Part shown: piece by piece, positions 1 through 12,332 of the stretch
Layout: the number at the start of each line of letters is the position of its first letter
Numbering within the stretch: position 1 is the stretch's first letter
Origin: Prorocentrum cordatum
Taxonomy: Eukaryota; Sar; Dinophyceae; Prorocentrales; Prorocentraceae
Assembly: GCA_963575745.1 (NCBI GenBank)
Contig: CAUYUJ010019880.1
Coordinates: 1 to 64,000, forward strand
DNA length: 64,000 bases
Reading direction: 5' to 3'
Program-made: the position numbers and the translations under genes
The notes under the pieces: generated by a model
Databases searched by the model: none
Told to the model about the DNA's origin: nothing
The model's input: the letters and a program-made list of their open reading frames with translations, nothing else

Positions 1-352
1 GCGGGGTGGAGCTAGTTGGCCGACCCGGCCAGAACGGACAAAGTGGTAACTTTCGGGTGGTTTTGCGATTTTTTGAAAGATATTTGGCCATTTATTTTGA
101 GAAAGCAGATTTTTCGCACCTGTAAACGACTATGAGGGCTTCTCTTTCTTAGTATGAGCATCGTAGGCGCTCTTTTACGATCAAAACACTTGGCGGAACC
201 ATCTTCATCTCGACACGAAAAAAACATTTTTTCCCCTTTTCCAGAAATGCTTCCAGAAGCTGTATCTTTCGACTCTGAGCAATCTTACGCGTGAAAGGAG
301 CTCTACTAGGTTCCCGGCGGTGACCAGGTTGACGGTTCACCGCCGGCGCCAG
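1..352 (+). repeat. Short (B) module, cut by window edge
   Basis: Starts inside the linker ending GAGCTAGTTGG, runs through the typical B body (GGACAAAGTGGTAACTTT, GAAAGCAGATTTTTCGCACC, CAAAACACTTGGCGG) and ends with the hairpin at about 313-352. The right TIR at 298-311 is slightly altered (GAGCTCTACTAGG). Confidence 0.8.
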
Positions 353-555
353 TTTCGGCAGTTCTTTCAGGTTCCTAGGCAAATCTTCCTTGCGCGCTTT
401 GCAGGGTCCCACGCATCGTAAACGGCGCCCCTGCAAGCGTCTCCTGCGAGGTTTCCAGCGTCCCGCGCATCGTTTCAGGCGGCCTGGCAGAGGTCCCCAT
501 GCGGCGTTCCGCGCTTGGCTTCGCTATCCGGATTTTGGACGCTTAGAAGTTCCGG
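353..555 (+). repeat. GC-rich G block
   Basis: Contains CGCATCGTAAACGGCGCC and ends in a TTTTGGACGCT-like motif. The same block recurs at about 1547-1650 and 2105-2265. It lies between a hairpin end and the next long module and has no TIR of its own that I can see. Confidence 0.7.
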
Positions 556-1546
556 CGCGCTGGAGAGCTAGTTGGATCGGAAAAAAAGAACTGAACTTTT
601 CACAACTTTTGGTTGGTTGAACATTTTCTTCTCGAAATTTGAACATGAGTTAGAGCTCTAGTATTTTTTTTCGTGATATTCGATCTTATTCCCGCTCGCC
701 ATCTTGATCACAGCTCGGTCGGTTATCTTTTACTGCCAAAAAGCACACTGGCGGGATCGGCCGTTTCGAGTCATCTTGATACGCGTTGTCGGTATGTTGT
801 CATTAACTCGAGCTGTAGGACAGCTTCAGAGCTGGTAAGCACAACTATCGCACTCAGAACCATCAGGCGCGTTTGCCTGTTGAATCCATAGATCTGAACT
901 CGGTCTGCTAGCCGAGCTAGGTCCGCAAACCTATTCGTATTATTCGAGTCAACTTAATACGCGTTGTCGATATTTTCTACTTAACTCGAGCTGTAGCTGG
1001 TAAGCACACTTATCGCATGCAGAAACGTCAGGCGCGCTCGCCTGTTGAATCCATAGGTCTGAACTCGGTCTGCTAGCCGAGCTAGGTCCGCAAACGTATT
1101 CGTATTATTCGAGTCAACTTGATACGCGCTGTCGGTATTTTCTACTTAACTCGAGCTGTAGGCCAGCTACAGTGCTGGTAAGCACACCTATCACACTCAG
1201 AATAATCAGGCGCGTTCGCCTGTTGCATCCAGAGCTCTGAACTCGGTCTGCTGCGCGATCCAGAATCACGAAACTGTTCGTATTCTTCCAGTCATGAGAG
1301 TTACTGTCGGTGTTCTGCACTTAACTTGGGCTGTAGGGAGCTGCAGGGCGGTTAATCACAGGAATCGATTTGGAGAAATTAGACGCTTCCGTATGTCGCA
1401 TTCAGAGGTCCGAACTCGGTCTGATACTCGAGTTGGGCTGAAAACCTTTCGTTCTCAGCAATTTGTTTCGACATTACATGTTGTCAGGAAGCTCTACGAG
1501 TCCCCCGGCGGTAACAAAGGTTGACGGTTTACCGCCGGCGCCCAGT
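556..1546 (+). repeat. Long (C) module
   Basis: Begins with the C-type leader (GGAGAGCTAGTTGG, then CATCTTGATCACAGCTCGGTC). It contains about four sub-repeats of about 170 bp, each with GAGTCA..TTGA, CTCGAGCTGTAG and the mini-hairpin motif AGGCGCGTTCGCCTG. The right TIR GGAAGCTCTACGAGT is at 1487-1501, and the hairpin follows to 1546. The left TIR is missing. Confidence 0.8.
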
Positions 1547-2269
1547 TGCAGGGCCCCACCATCGTAAACGGCGCCCCTGCAAGCGTCTCCTGCGAGATTT
1601 CCCGTGCGGCGTTCCGCGCTTCGCTTCGCTATCCGGTTTTTGGACGCACAAGTGCTGGAAGCTTAAGAGTCTCGTAGAGTTCTTCAACATCGATGAGCTA
1701 GTAGAGCTCTTCGGCATCGATGAGCTAGAGGAATTCGGGGGAGCTAGTACCTCGTAGAGCTCTTCGGCATCGATGAGCTAGAGGAATTGCAGCGCGGGGT
1801 GGAGCTAGTTGACCGACCCGGCCCGGGCGGACAATGTGGTAACCTGGGGTCGGTTTTTTCCTCGATAGCTCCTTGGAGAGCTGAGGGTTTCAGATAAGAA
1901 GCCGGCGGTGGGTGGTGAGGAGCACACGCCCACCTCCGCCGGTCCACGATTCTCGCAGCGCCCTGCCGGAGTTCGCAGCGTGTCCGGGAGCGTGGCTTCC
2001 TAGCGTTTCCCAATACGCGTGGCTCCAGGGAGCGCGAAGCGCTTCGGCAGAGCTTCGGAAGAGCTTCGGCAGTTCTTCCAGGCTCCAAGGCAGATCTTCC
2101 TTGCGCGCTTTGCAGGGCCCCGCATCGTAAACGGCGCCCCTGCAAGCGTCTCCTGCGAGGTTTCCAGCGTCCTGCGCATCGTTTCAGGCGGCCTGGCAGA
2201 GGTCCCCGTGCGGCGTTCCGCGCTTAGCTTCGCTATCCGGGTTTTGGACGCTTACAAGTGCAAGGTGGC
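1547..2269 (+). repeat. Linker cluster with G and E blocks
   Basis: A G block (1547-1650) is followed by two or three copies of the 60-bp linker (CCTCGTAGAGCTCTTCGGC, ATCGATGAGCTAGAGGAATT) at about 1670-1810. Then come a B start (GACCGACCCGGCC), a GC-rich E block (about 1870-2100, also at 6.8, 9.9 and 22.7 kb) and a second G block ending near 2265. No gene is supported. Confidence 0.65.
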
Positions 2270-2523
2270 GAGAGATTTTGAAATTCGTTTTGCAAACTTG
2301 AAGTATTATTCTATGCAGTGAATCATGGCGCTTTCAATGGTGCAATCCTTGGGGCCCTAGCTGCATTATTTCGATCAAAAGACTACGGGGAACCAACATT
2401 TCTTTAGTTTTGAAGCTGGTAGTGAGACGCTTTTTTCTGCTCTTATCTGGCAACCGACTTGGTCCATTCAGAGCTCTACGAGTGTTCCGGCGGTAACCTG
2501 GTTGACGGTTTACCGCCGGTTTC
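2270..2523 (+). repeat. Short (D) module
   Basis: A variant short module marked by TTGAAATTCGTTTTGCAAA and GTGAATCATGGCGCTT, ending in GAGCTCTACGAGTG and the hairpin. The same variant recurs at 4.74-5.01 kb and, more diverged, at 27.4-27.7 kb. Confidence 0.7.
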
Positions 2524-4671
2524 CAGTTTTTCGATCTTATTCCCGCTCGCTATCTTGATCTCAGCTCGATCGGGTACCTTTTACTGCCAAAAAGCGTCCC
2601 GGCGGGATCGGTCGTTTCGAGTTATCTTGATATGCATTGTCAGTATTTTGTACTTGAATCGAGTTGTAAGGCAGCTACAGAGCTGGTCAGCACACCTATC
2701 GCATTCAGAATCATCGGCGCGTTCGCCTGTCCAATCCAGAGGTCTAAACTCGGTCTACTAGCCGAGCTAGGTCTGCAAACCTATTTCTATTATTCGAGTC
2801 ATCTTGACAGACACTCTCGGTTTTCGGTGCTGAACTCGAGCTGTAGGGCAACTACAGAGCTGATAGTCACAGAAATCGATCGGAAATCATCAGGCGCATT
2901 CGTCTGTTCAATCGAGAGCTCTGAACTCGGCCTGCTGCCCGAGCTAGGTTCGTGAAACTATTCGTATTCTCCGAATCATCTTGAGAAGTGCTCTCAATTT
3001 TCTGCACTCAACTCGTGCTGGGAGAGGGCTACAGTGCTGCGGGTCACAGAAATCGATTCGGACACATCAGACGCGTCCGTGTCCGTCGAAGCCAAAACTC
3101 GGAACTCGGCCTGCTGCTCGAACTAGATCTGCGAAACTATTGTATTATTCGAGTCATCCTGAGAGATGCTGTCGGTTTTCTGCATTTAACTCGGGCTGTA
3201 GGGGGGCTGCAGGGCTGGTAATCACATGAGTCGATTCGGAGACATCAGACGCGTCTGCCTGTCGCATTGAGAGGTCTGAACTCGGTTTGATATTCGAACT
3301 GTTTTGCGAAACTGTTTGTTTTTCTTGTTAGAGTCATCTTGAGAGGTCCGAAATCGCTTGGGCTGAAAAACTAGTCGTTCTCTGGAGTTTTTTCCCGCAT
3401 TATATATTGTCAGGAAGCTCTACAAGTCCCCCCGGCGGTAAGAAAGGTTGACGGTTTACCGCCGGCGCCCAGTTTGGTCGGTTGAAAATTATGTTCTCGA
3501 AATTTAACCATTCGTTAGAGCTCTAGTATTTTTTCCCGTGATATTCGATCTCATTCCCGCTCGCCATCTTGATCTCAGCTCGATCGGGTAGCTTTTACTG
3601 CCAAAAAGCACTCTGGCGGAATCGGCCGTTTCGAGTCATCTTGATACGCATTATCGGTATTTTGTACTTAACTCGAGCTGTAGAGCAGGTACAGAGCTGG
3701 TAAGCACACCTATCGCATTCAGAATCATTAGGCGCGATCGCCGGATTAATCCAGAGGTCTGAACTCGGTCTGCTAGCCGAGCTAGGTCTGCAAACCTATT
3801 CGTATTATTTGGGTGATCTTGATAGACGCCCTCGGTTCTCTGTACCTAACTCGAGCTACATGACAGCTACAGAGCTGGTAAGCACTCCTATCGCATTCGG
3901 AATCATTAGCCGCGTTCGCCTGTTGAATCTAGAGGTCTGAACTCGGTCTGCTAGCCGAGCTAGATCTGCAAATCTATTCGTATTATTTGGGTGATCTTGA
4001 TAGACACCCTCGCTTCTCTGTGCTTAACTTGAGCTACAGGACAGCTGCAGAGCTGGTAAGCACTCCTATCGCATTCGGAATCATTAGCCGCGTTCGTCTG
4101 TTGAATCTAGAGGTTTGAACTCGTTCTGCTAGCCGAGCTTGGCTCGCAAACCTATTCGTATCATTTTGGTCATCTTGATAGACGCCCTCGGTCTGTACTG
4201 AACTCGAGCTGTAGGGCAGCTACAAGCTCATAGTTACAGAAATCGATATGGAATCAGCAGGCGCGTTTGTGCGTCGAATTGAAAGCTCTGGACTCGGCCT
4301 GCTGCCCGAGCTAGGTTCGCAAAACTATTCGTATTGTTCGAGTCATTCTGAGAAGTTCTCTCGGTATTCCGCACTTAACTCGTGCTGGGGAAGGCTGCAG
4401 TACTGCTGGTCACGGAAATCGATTCTCAGACATCAGGCGCGTCCGTCTGAACCCAGGGCTCGGAACTCATGCTGCTGCTCGAACTAGGTCCGCGAAACTA
4501 TTGTACTATTGGAGTTCTTCGTTTTTTTGTTAGAGTCATCCTGAGAGGTATGAAATCGCTTGGCTGAAAAACTAGTCGTTCTCTGGATTTTTTTCACATC
4601 CCTACGAGTCAGGAAGCTCTACGAGTCCCCCGGCGGTAACAAAGGTTGACGGTTTACCGCCGGCGCCCAGT
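2524..4671 (+). repeat. Two consecutive long (C) modules
   Basis: The first (2524-3472) starts at the TCGATCTTATTCCCGCTCGC leader; the second (3473-4671) is more complete. Each carries 4-6 sub-repeats, ends in GGAAGCTCTAC(A/G)AGT and then the hairpin. Only the right TIR is present in each. Confidence 0.8.
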
Positions 4672-5709
4672 TGGCCAACCCGGCCCGGGCGGACAATGTG
4701 GTAACCTGGGGTCGGTTTTTCGAAGACAGCAAGATATTTTGAAATTCGTTTTGCAAATTTGAATTTTTATTCTATGCAGTGAATCATGGCGCTTACGATG
4801 GTGCAATTCTGAGGGCTCTAGCTACATTATATCGATCAAAAGACTGCGGGGAACCAGTATTCTGTACGACCGAAAATAAGATTTCTTTATTTTTGAAGCT
4901 GTTGAGAATCGTTTTTCTGCTGTGATCTCGAATCTCACTTCTCTATTCAGAGCTCTACGAGGGTCTCGGCGGTAACCTGGTTGACGGTTTACCGCCGGAT
5001 CCCAGTCGGTCGACCCGTCCAGAAAGGACAAAGTGATAACTTTTGGGTAGTTTTGCGTATATTTGAAAGATATTTGACAATTCATTTTGAGAAAGCAGAT
5101 TTTTCGCACCTGTAGTGGGTTATTTCGCGTCGACCAGTAAAATTTTCAGGTCTATTGGTGCAGTATTACTATCAAATCACTTGGCGGAGCCGACGTTGAA
5201 TAAAAACAGAAAAACGTGTTTTTTTTTGAGTTTTTTGTTTCTCGCTCCAGAATCTGTCTCTATGTGTTCTGACGATCGCCGTGCAAGAAAAGAGCTCTAC
5301 GAGGTTCCCGGCGGTGACCAGGTTGACGGTTTACCGCCGGTTCCAGTTCCGGCGCGGGGGGGAGCTAGTTGGCCCAGCCGGCCAGAACGGACAATATGGT
5401 AACTTCTGGGTGGTTTTGCAAATATTTGAAAGATATTTGACCATTTAGTTTCAGAAAGCAGATTTTTCGCACCTGTAGACGACTACGAGGGCCTCTGTGT
5501 CTTAATATGAGCTTCCTACATGCACTTTTACTATCAAAACACTTGGCGAAACCGAACGTTATCTCGACATCAAAAAATCATGTCTTCTCTTTTTCGAGGA
5601 ATCCTTCTAGAAGCACTCTTTTTTGATGCTGAGCACTCTTACGCGTGCTAGGAGCTCTACGAGGTTCCCGGCGGTGACCAGGTTGACGGTTCACCGCCGG
5701 CGCCAGTAA
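4672..5709 (+). repeat. Three short modules in a row (D, B-prime, B)
   Basis: Boundaries are the hairpins ending near 5010, 5349 and 5709. The middle copy is a distinct subfamily (B-prime) with GGGTTATTTCGCGTC and GTAAAATTTTCAGGTC in place of the usual B text. This subfamily recurs at 11.5, 19.4, 20.3, 23.8, 25.3 and 29.2 kb. Confidence 0.75.
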
Positions 5710-6787
5710 TTCCGGAGCGCTGGAGAGCTAGTTGGCAAGAAAAATCTCGACGGAACTTTTGATGACTTTTGCTCGGTTGAAAATTACGTTCCCAAAATTT
5801 GACAATTCGTTAGAGCTCTAGTATATATTTCCCGTGATATTTCATCTTATTCCCGCTCGCCATCTTGATCTCAGCTCCATCGGGTAGCTTTTACTGCCAA
5901 AAAGCACGGTGGCGGGATCGGCCGTTTCGAGTCGTCTTGATACGCATTATCGGTATTTTGTACTTAAATCGAGCTGTAGGGCAGCTACAGAGCTGGTAAG
6001 CACACCTATCGCATTCAGAACCATTAGGCGCGTTCGACTGTTGAATCTAGAGGTCTGAACTCGGTCTGCTAGCCGAGCTAGGTCTGCAAACCTATTCGTA
6101 TTTTTTGGGTGATCTTGATAGACGCCCTCGGTTCTCTGTGCTCAACTCGAGCTGCAGGACAGCTACAGAGCTGGTAAGCTCCTATCGCATTCGGAATCAT
6201 TAGGCGCGTTCGCCTGTTGAATCTAGAGGTCTGAACTCGTTCTGCTAGCCGAGCTAGGCTCGCAAACCTATTCGTATCATTTTGATCATTTTGATAGACG
6301 CTCTCGGTTTTCTGTACTAACTCGAGCTGTAGGGCAGCTACAAGCTCATAGTCACAGAAATCGATTGGGAATCATCAGGCGCGTTCGTGCGTCGAATCGA
6401 GAGCTCTGGACTCGGCCTGCTGCCCGAGCTAGGTTCGCAAAACTATTCGTATTGTTCGAGTCATTCTGAGAAGTTATTCCGCACTTAACTCGTGCTGGGG
6501 GAAGGCTACAGTACTGCTGGTCACGGAAATCGATTCTGAGACATCAGGCGCGTTCGTCTGTCGAACCCAGAGCTCGGAACTCGGTCTGCTGCTCGAACTC
6601 GGTCCGCGAAACTATTGTACCATCGGAGTTGTTCGATTTTTTGTTAGAGTCATCCTAAGAGGTATGAAATCGCTTGGGCTGGAAAACTAGGTGTTCTCTG
6701 GAATTTGTTCACATTTCTACGAGTCAGGAAGCTCTACGAGTCCCCCGGCGGTAACAAAGGTTGACGGTTTACCGCCGGCGCCCAGTT
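5710..6787 (+). repeat. Long (C) module
   Basis: Leader GGCAAGAAAAATCTCGACGG, then the TCTCAGCTC(C/G)ATCGGGTA segment and about five sub-repeats. Ends in GGAAGCTCTACGAGT and the hairpin (to 6787). Confidence 0.8.
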
Positions 6788-7234
6788 CTGGAGTGTGTGC
6801 CCTTTCCTCTCCAGGTTTTTCCCCGGGAGCTCGTTGAGAGCTCAAGAGTTTAAGATTAGAGGCCGGACGGTGGTGGTGCCCGCCAGGTGCTCCTTTTCAT
6901 CGCTCCACGATCCTCGCAGCGGCTTTTTCGGCCCGGCGACGGATCCCGGAGAGCTTCCGGCAAGCTTCCACGCGGGCTTGGACGCGTGCACGCACGCATG
7001 GAAGCGTTTCTGCCAGCGCTTCGGCGGCGCTGCAGGGGGGCTTCCCAGGGCTCTCTACGAAAGACTGGGCGCCGGCGGTAAACCGCTAATACCTCGTAGA
7101 GCTCTTCGTCGTCGATGCGCCGGAGAAATTCCGGCGCGGGGTGGAGCTAGTACCTCGTAGAGCTCCCCGGCATCGATGAGCTAGAGGAATGACTCGTAGA
7201 GCTTCCCCAAGCTAGTTGCTGGAAGCTTAAGAGT
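6788..7234 (+). repeat. E block and tandem linker/TIR cluster
   Basis: The E block (about 6820-7060) is GC-rich, with GCCCGCCAGG and GCATGGAAGCGTTTCTG, and ends in a half hairpin near 7065-7085. Linker copies follow, then a lone C-type left TIR ACTCGTAGAGCTTCC at 7192-7206 that is not followed by a C body. It looks like stacked, truncated element ends. Confidence 0.65.
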
Positions 7235-7632
7235 ACCTCGTAGAGCTCTTCGACATCGATGAGCTAGAGGAATTCCGGCGCGGGGTGGAGCTAGTTGGCC
7301 GACCCGGCCGAGGCGGACAATGTGACAACTTTTGGGTGGTTTTGCGACTATTTGAAAGATATTTGACAATTCATTTTGAGAAAGCAAATTTTTCGCACCT
7401 GTAAACGACTATGAGGGCCTCTGCGTCTTAATATGAACTCTCTAGATGCTGTTTTACTATCAAAACACTTGGCGAAACTAACTTTATGTCGACATGAAAA
7501 ATCATGTTTTCTCTTTGTCGAGAGATGCTTCCAGGAGCCCTCTCTTTCGATGCTGAGCACTCTTACGCGTGCTCGGAGCTCTACGAGGTTCCCGGCGGTG
7601 ACCAGGTTGACGGTTTACCGCCGGCGCCAGTA
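7235..7632 (+). repeat. Complete short (B) module, reference copy
   Basis: Left TIR ACCTCGTAGAGCTC at 7235-7248 and right TIR GAGCTCTACGAGGT at 7576-7589 are exact 14-bp reverse complements. The hairpin lies outside the right TIR, to 7632. The left part can be read as an open plus-strand frame of about 55 codons ending at CACCTGTAA, but it is shared by all copies and resembles nothing I know. I treat it as non-coding. Confidence 0.85.
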
Positions 7633-8706
7633 ATTCCGGCGCGCTGGAGAGCTAGTTGGCTCGAAAAAACAGAACTGAACTTTTCACAACTTTTGGTCGG
7701 TTAGAAATTTTGTTCTCGAAATTCAACAATTCGTTTGATCTCCAGTGTTTTTTCCCGTGATATTCGATCTTATTTTCGCTCGCCATCTTGATCTCAGCTC
7801 GATCGGGTATCTTTTACTGCCAAAAAGCACACTGGCGGGATCGGCCGTTTCGAGTCATCTTGATACGCGTTGTCGGTATTTTGTACTCAACTCGAACTGT
7901 AGGGCAGCTACAGAGCTTGCAAGCACACCTATCGCATCCAGAATCATGAGACGCGTTCGCCTGTTGAATCTAGAGGTCTGAACTCGGTCTGGTGGCCGAG
8001 CTAGGTCCGCAAACCTATTCGTATTATTCGAGTCATCTTGACAGACGCTCTCGGTTTTCTGTACTAAACTCGAGCTGTAGGGCAGTTACATAGCTCATAG
8101 TCACAGAAATCGATTGGGAATCATGAGGCGCGTTCGTCTGTTGAATCGCGAGCTCTGAAGTCGGCCTGCTGCTCGAGCTAGGTTCGCGAAACTATTCGTA
8201 TTGTCCGAATCATCTTGAGAGCTGCTCTCATTTTCTGCACTCAACTCGTGCTGGGGAAGGGCTACAGTGCTGCGGGTCACAGAAATCGATTTGCACACAT
8301 CAGGCGCGTCCGTCGGTCGATTCCAGAGCTCGGAACTCGGTCTGCTGCTAGAACTAGGTACGCGAAACTAATCTATTATTCGAGTCATCCTGAGAGATGC
8401 TGTCGGTTTTCTGCACTTAATTCGGGCTGTGGGTGGGCCGCGCAGGGCTGGTAATCAGATGAGTCGATTCGGAGACATCAGACGCGTCCGCCTGTCGCAT
8501 TCAGAGGTCTGAACTCGGTTTTATACTCGAACTGGGTTGCGAATTTGTTTGTTTTTTTTGTTAGAGTCATTTTGGGAGGTCTGAAATCGCTTGGGCTGAA
8601 AAACTAGTCGTTCTCTGGAGTTTCTTTTCCACACTATATATTGTCAGGAAGCTCTACGAGTCCCCCGGCGGTAACAGAGGTTGACGGTTTACCGCCGGCG
8701 CCCAGT
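7633..8706 (+). repeat. Long (C) module
   Basis: Same layout as the other C modules: leader, ATCGGGTA segment, CAAAAAGCAC, then about five sub-repeats. The right TIR is at about 8646-8660, then the hairpin to 8706. Confidence 0.8.
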
Positions 8707-9804
8707 TCCGGCGCGGGGTGGAGCTAGTTGGCCCACCCGGCCGAGGCGGACAATGTGGTAACTTTTGGGTGGTTTTGCGATTTTTTGAAAGATATTTGAC
8801 CATTTATTTGGAGAAAGCAGATTTTTCGCATCTGGAGATAACTATGAGGGTCTCTCTGTCTCAATATGAGATCTCTACATGCACTTTTACGATCAAAACA
8901 CTTGGCGGAACCAACTTTACGTCGACATGAAAAAAATCATGTTTTCTCTTTTTCGAGAAATACTTCCAGAAGCCCCCTCTCTTCGATACTGAGCACTCTT
9001 ACGCGTGTTAGGAGCTCTACGAAGATCCCGGCGGTGACCAGGTTGACGGTTCACCGCCGGCGCCAGTTGGTCCAGCCGGCCGAGGCGGACAATGTGAGAA
9101 CTTTTGGGTTGTTTTGCAAATTTTTGAAAGATGTTTCATGATTCATTTTGAGAAAGCAGATTTTTCGCACCTGTAGACAACTTTCAGGGCCTCTGCGTCT
9201 TAATATGAGCGCTGAAGGTGCACTTTCACTATCAAAACACTTGGCGCAACCAACTTTCCATCGAGATGAAAAAATTGAAGATTCAATGTTCCGAGAAATG
9301 CCTCGAGAAGCTCTCTCCTTCGACTCTTAGCACTCTTACGTGTGAAACGAGCTCTACGACGTGTCCGGTGGAGACCAGGTTGACGGTTGACCGTCGGTGC
9401 CAGTCGCTTGTAGAGCTCTTCGTCGTCGATGAGCCAGAGAAATTCTGGCGCGGGGTGGAGCTAGTTGGCCCAGCCGGCCGAGGCGGACAATGTGACAACT
9501 TTTGGGTAGTTTTGCAATTATTTGGTAGATCTTTGAAAATTCATTTTGAGAAAGCAGATTTTTCGCATCTGTAGCCTTTTATCAGGGCCTCTGCGTCTTA
9601 ATATGAGCGCTGAAGGCGCACGTTTACTATCAAAACACTTGGCGCAACCGACCTTCTATCGACATGAAAAAATTGAAGATTCAATGTTCCGAGAAATGCC
9701 TCGAGAAGCTCTCTCCTTCGACCCTTAGCACTCTCACGCGCGAAAAGAGCTCTACGAGGTTTCCGGCGAAGACCAGGTTGACGGTTGACCGCCGGTGCCA
9801 GTCT
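8707..9804 (+). repeat. Three short (B) modules in tandem
   Basis: Hairpins end near 9068, 9405 and 9804. The last two have a changed hairpin (GGTTGACGGTTGACCG), which weakens the stem, and share GAAAAAATTGAAGATTCAAT in the body. They are therefore closer to each other than to other B copies, which suggests local duplication. Confidence 0.75.
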
Positions 9805-10511
9805 TCTTAATCGCCGGGAGACTCGTAGAGCTTCCGACACTAACTATTTTTTTTTTTAAAAAGGTGTTCCCGGGGAGCTCGCTGAGAGCTAGAGGGTTAA
9901 GGATAAGAAGCCGGTCGTTGGTGGTGCCCGCCAGGAGCCCATCTTCGCCGGTCCAGAATCTGCACAGCGGTTCGTTCGAGCCGGCAGCTGGTCGAAAGGA
10001 GCTTCGGGCAAGCTTCCACGCGAGCCTGCATGCTTGCAGGCACGCATGGACTCGTTTCTGGCAGTGCGTCCGTAGCCTTGCAGGGGGGCTGTCCAGAGGG
10101 CCAGAAACGCTTTGCGAGAGCGGTGCCTCTCGGCGTCGATGAGCTAGAGGAATTCCGGCGCGGGGGAGCTAGTTGGGCCGGCCGGCCAGAAAAGACAAAC
10201 TGGTGACTTTTGGTCGGTTTTGCGAAAATTTAAAAGATATTTGACCATTTATTTGGAGAGAGCAGATTTTTACGCCGCATTAACATATATTACTTCTCTC
10301 TGATAGCAGCTCAGCTCTTCCGATGTATTTTTCCATGAGTTGACTTGCGGGAACTGAGCGAATATGAACATCGAAAAAATCGAAGGTGAAGATTTTCGAA
10401 ACATCTTTATGTTCTGACTCTGTGTCGATTCTCAGCACTCTTACCAGTACAAAGAGCTCTACGAGGTTTCCGGCAGTGACCAGGTTGATGGTTCACCGCC
10501 GGCGTCAACTA
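9805..10511 (+). repeat. E block followed by a variant short module
   Basis: The E block (about 9860-10135) is followed by a short module with TTTTTACGCCGCATTAAC and a CAGCTCAGCTCTTCCGATG segment. That variant recurs at 18.7, 19.1, 21.6 and 26.6 kb. It ends in a hairpin at about 10,469-10,511. Confidence 0.65.
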
Positions 10512-11160
10512 CCTCGTAGAGCTCTTCGGCATTGATGAGCTAGAGGAATTCCGGCGCGGGGTGGAGCTAGTTGGACCGCCCAGCCAGATGCTGTTGGTTC
10601 TCTGCACTTAACCCGGGCTGTAGGGGGACTGCATGGCTGGTAATCACTGGACTCGATTTGGAGACATCAGGCGCGTTCGCCTTTCGAATTCAGAGCTCCG
10701 AACTCTGTCTGCTGCCCGAACTAGGTCCGCGAAACTATTCGTATTGTTCGAGTCATCCTGAGAGGTGCTGTCGGTTTCCTGCACTTAATAACTCGGGCTG
10801 TAGAGGTGGTTGCAGGTTGACGGTTTACCGCCGGCGCCAGTCTCCAGGTTTTGGACGCTACCAAGTTGTAACTCGTAGAGCTTCCCTTAGCTAGTGACTC
10901 GTGGAGCTTCCCTAAGCTAGTGCCTCGTAGAGCTCTGATGGTAGAAGAGGTTAAGGAATTCGGCGACAGGGTGAAGCTAGTTGGCAAAACGTCGAAAAAG
11001 GGACGCGATCATACCTTCCGCGGCCTGGCTCAGCCGATTTTGCAGTACCTCGTAGAGCTCTTCGTCGTCGATGAGCTGGAGGAATTCCGGCGCGGGGTGG
11101 AGCTAGTACCTCGTAGAGCTCTTCGAAATCGATGAGCTGGAGGAATTCCGGCGCGGGATG
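10512..11160 (+). repeat. Stacked module ends
   Basis: Contains a linker, a short C fragment (10,585-10,805), half a hairpin (to about 10,843), then three left-end motifs in a row between 10,870 and 10,935 (ACTCGTAGAGCTTCC, a one-base variant, and GCCTCGTAGAGCTC), and further linkers. Little body sequence lies between the ends, as if repeated insertion or end-to-end recombination occurred here. Confidence 0.6.
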
Positions 11161-11841
11161 GAGCTAGTTGGTCGACCCGGCCGAGGTGGACAATGTGACA
11201 ACTTTTGGGTGGTTTTGCAAATCTTTAAAAGATATTTGACAATTGATTTTGAGAAGGCAGATTTTCATTCCAGTAGACGAATATGAGGGCCTCTCTGTCT
11301 TAGTTTGAGCTCTCTATATGCACTTTTACTATCAACGCACTTGGCGGAACCAACTTTATATCGACATAGAACATCATGTTTTCTCTTTTTCGAGAAATGC
11401 TTCCAGAAGCCCTCTCTTTTGATGCTGAGCACTATTACGCGTGCTAGGAGCTCTACGAGGTTCTTGGCGGTGAACAGGTTGACGGTTCACCGCCGGCGCC
11501 AGTTGGTCGGCCCGGCCAGAAAGCACAAAGTGGTAACTTTTGGGTGGTTTTGCGAATATTTGAAAGATATTTGACAATTCATTTTCAGAAAGCAGATTTT
11601 TCGCACCTGTAGTGGATCAAGACGCGGCTGCCAGTAAAATTTTCAGGTCCCTAGCTGCAGTATTACTATCAAAACACTTGGAGGAACCGACCTTGGATAG
11701 AAACCGAAAAACACGATTTCTCGATTTTTCCTTTACTCGCTCCAGAAGCTTACTCCCTGTGTTCTGAGGAGCGCGGTGAGAAAACAGCTCTACGAGAGTC
11801 CCGGCGGTAACCTGGTTAACGGTTTACCGCCGGTTCCCACT
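11161..11841 (+). repeat. Short modules B and B-prime
   Basis: The B copy ends in a hairpin near 11,504; the B-prime copy (TGGATCAAGACGCG, GTAAAATTTTCAGG) ends near 11,841. Both have the GAGCTCTACGAG right end. Confidence 0.75.
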
Positions 11842-12332
11842 TCTAACAATTCGTTTGGGCTGCTATTTGCGCAGAGCAAAGCTTAGCATTGTAGAAGTTA
11901 CCTTACAAATTCTTAGTTCATCCTGTCGAAAAATTCTCCCGAGCGAAGCCAGGGACCGACTTCGCGTTGGCAGTTCCAAAATGCAATTTTCAGTTTTTTT
12001 CAGAAAATACAATCAGAAGCTATCTGCTCGCACTTATAGTTCTCTCAGGCGTCTGCTTGCACTTCTAGTGCCTCGTAGAGCTCTGATGGTCGAAGAGCTA
12101 GCGGAATTTGGCGACAGGGTGAAGCTAGTTGGCGAAATGTCGTAAACACACGCTCATACCTTCTATCGTCTGGCTCAGCCGATTTTCTAGTTCTAACTAT
12201 TCGTTTGGGATGCTACTCGCGCAGAGCAAAGCTTCGCATTACTGAAGTTTTCTCAGAAATTCAAAGTTTATTCCGTCGAAAAATTCTCCCGAGCGAAGCC
12301 AGGGACCGACTTCACGTTAGCAGTCCAAAAAT
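11842..12332 (+). repeat. F block, two direct copies
   Basis: Two copies (about 11,842-12,190 and 12,191-12,332) share CGCAGAGCAAAGCTT, GAAAAATTCTCCCGAGCGAA and GCCAGGGACCGACTTC. The first also contains the linker variant GCCTCGTAGAGCTCTGATGG, which is seen again at 10.92 kb. This block occurs nowhere else in the window. Confidence 0.6.

Noticed and set aside
313-352. Hairpin as a CRISPR repeat or integron attachment site
   Set aside because: Spacing is irregular (0.3-1.2 kb), intervening DNA is itself repetitive, and no associated genes exist.
313-352. Hairpin as a Helitron 3' end
   Set aside because: No conserved CTRR follows the hairpin at a fixed distance on either strand and no TC start is consistent.
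7250-7415. A conserved small protein in B modules (LVELF.IDELEEF..)
   Set aside because: The open frame is shared because the modules are recent copies; it has no start codon in common and many copies break it.
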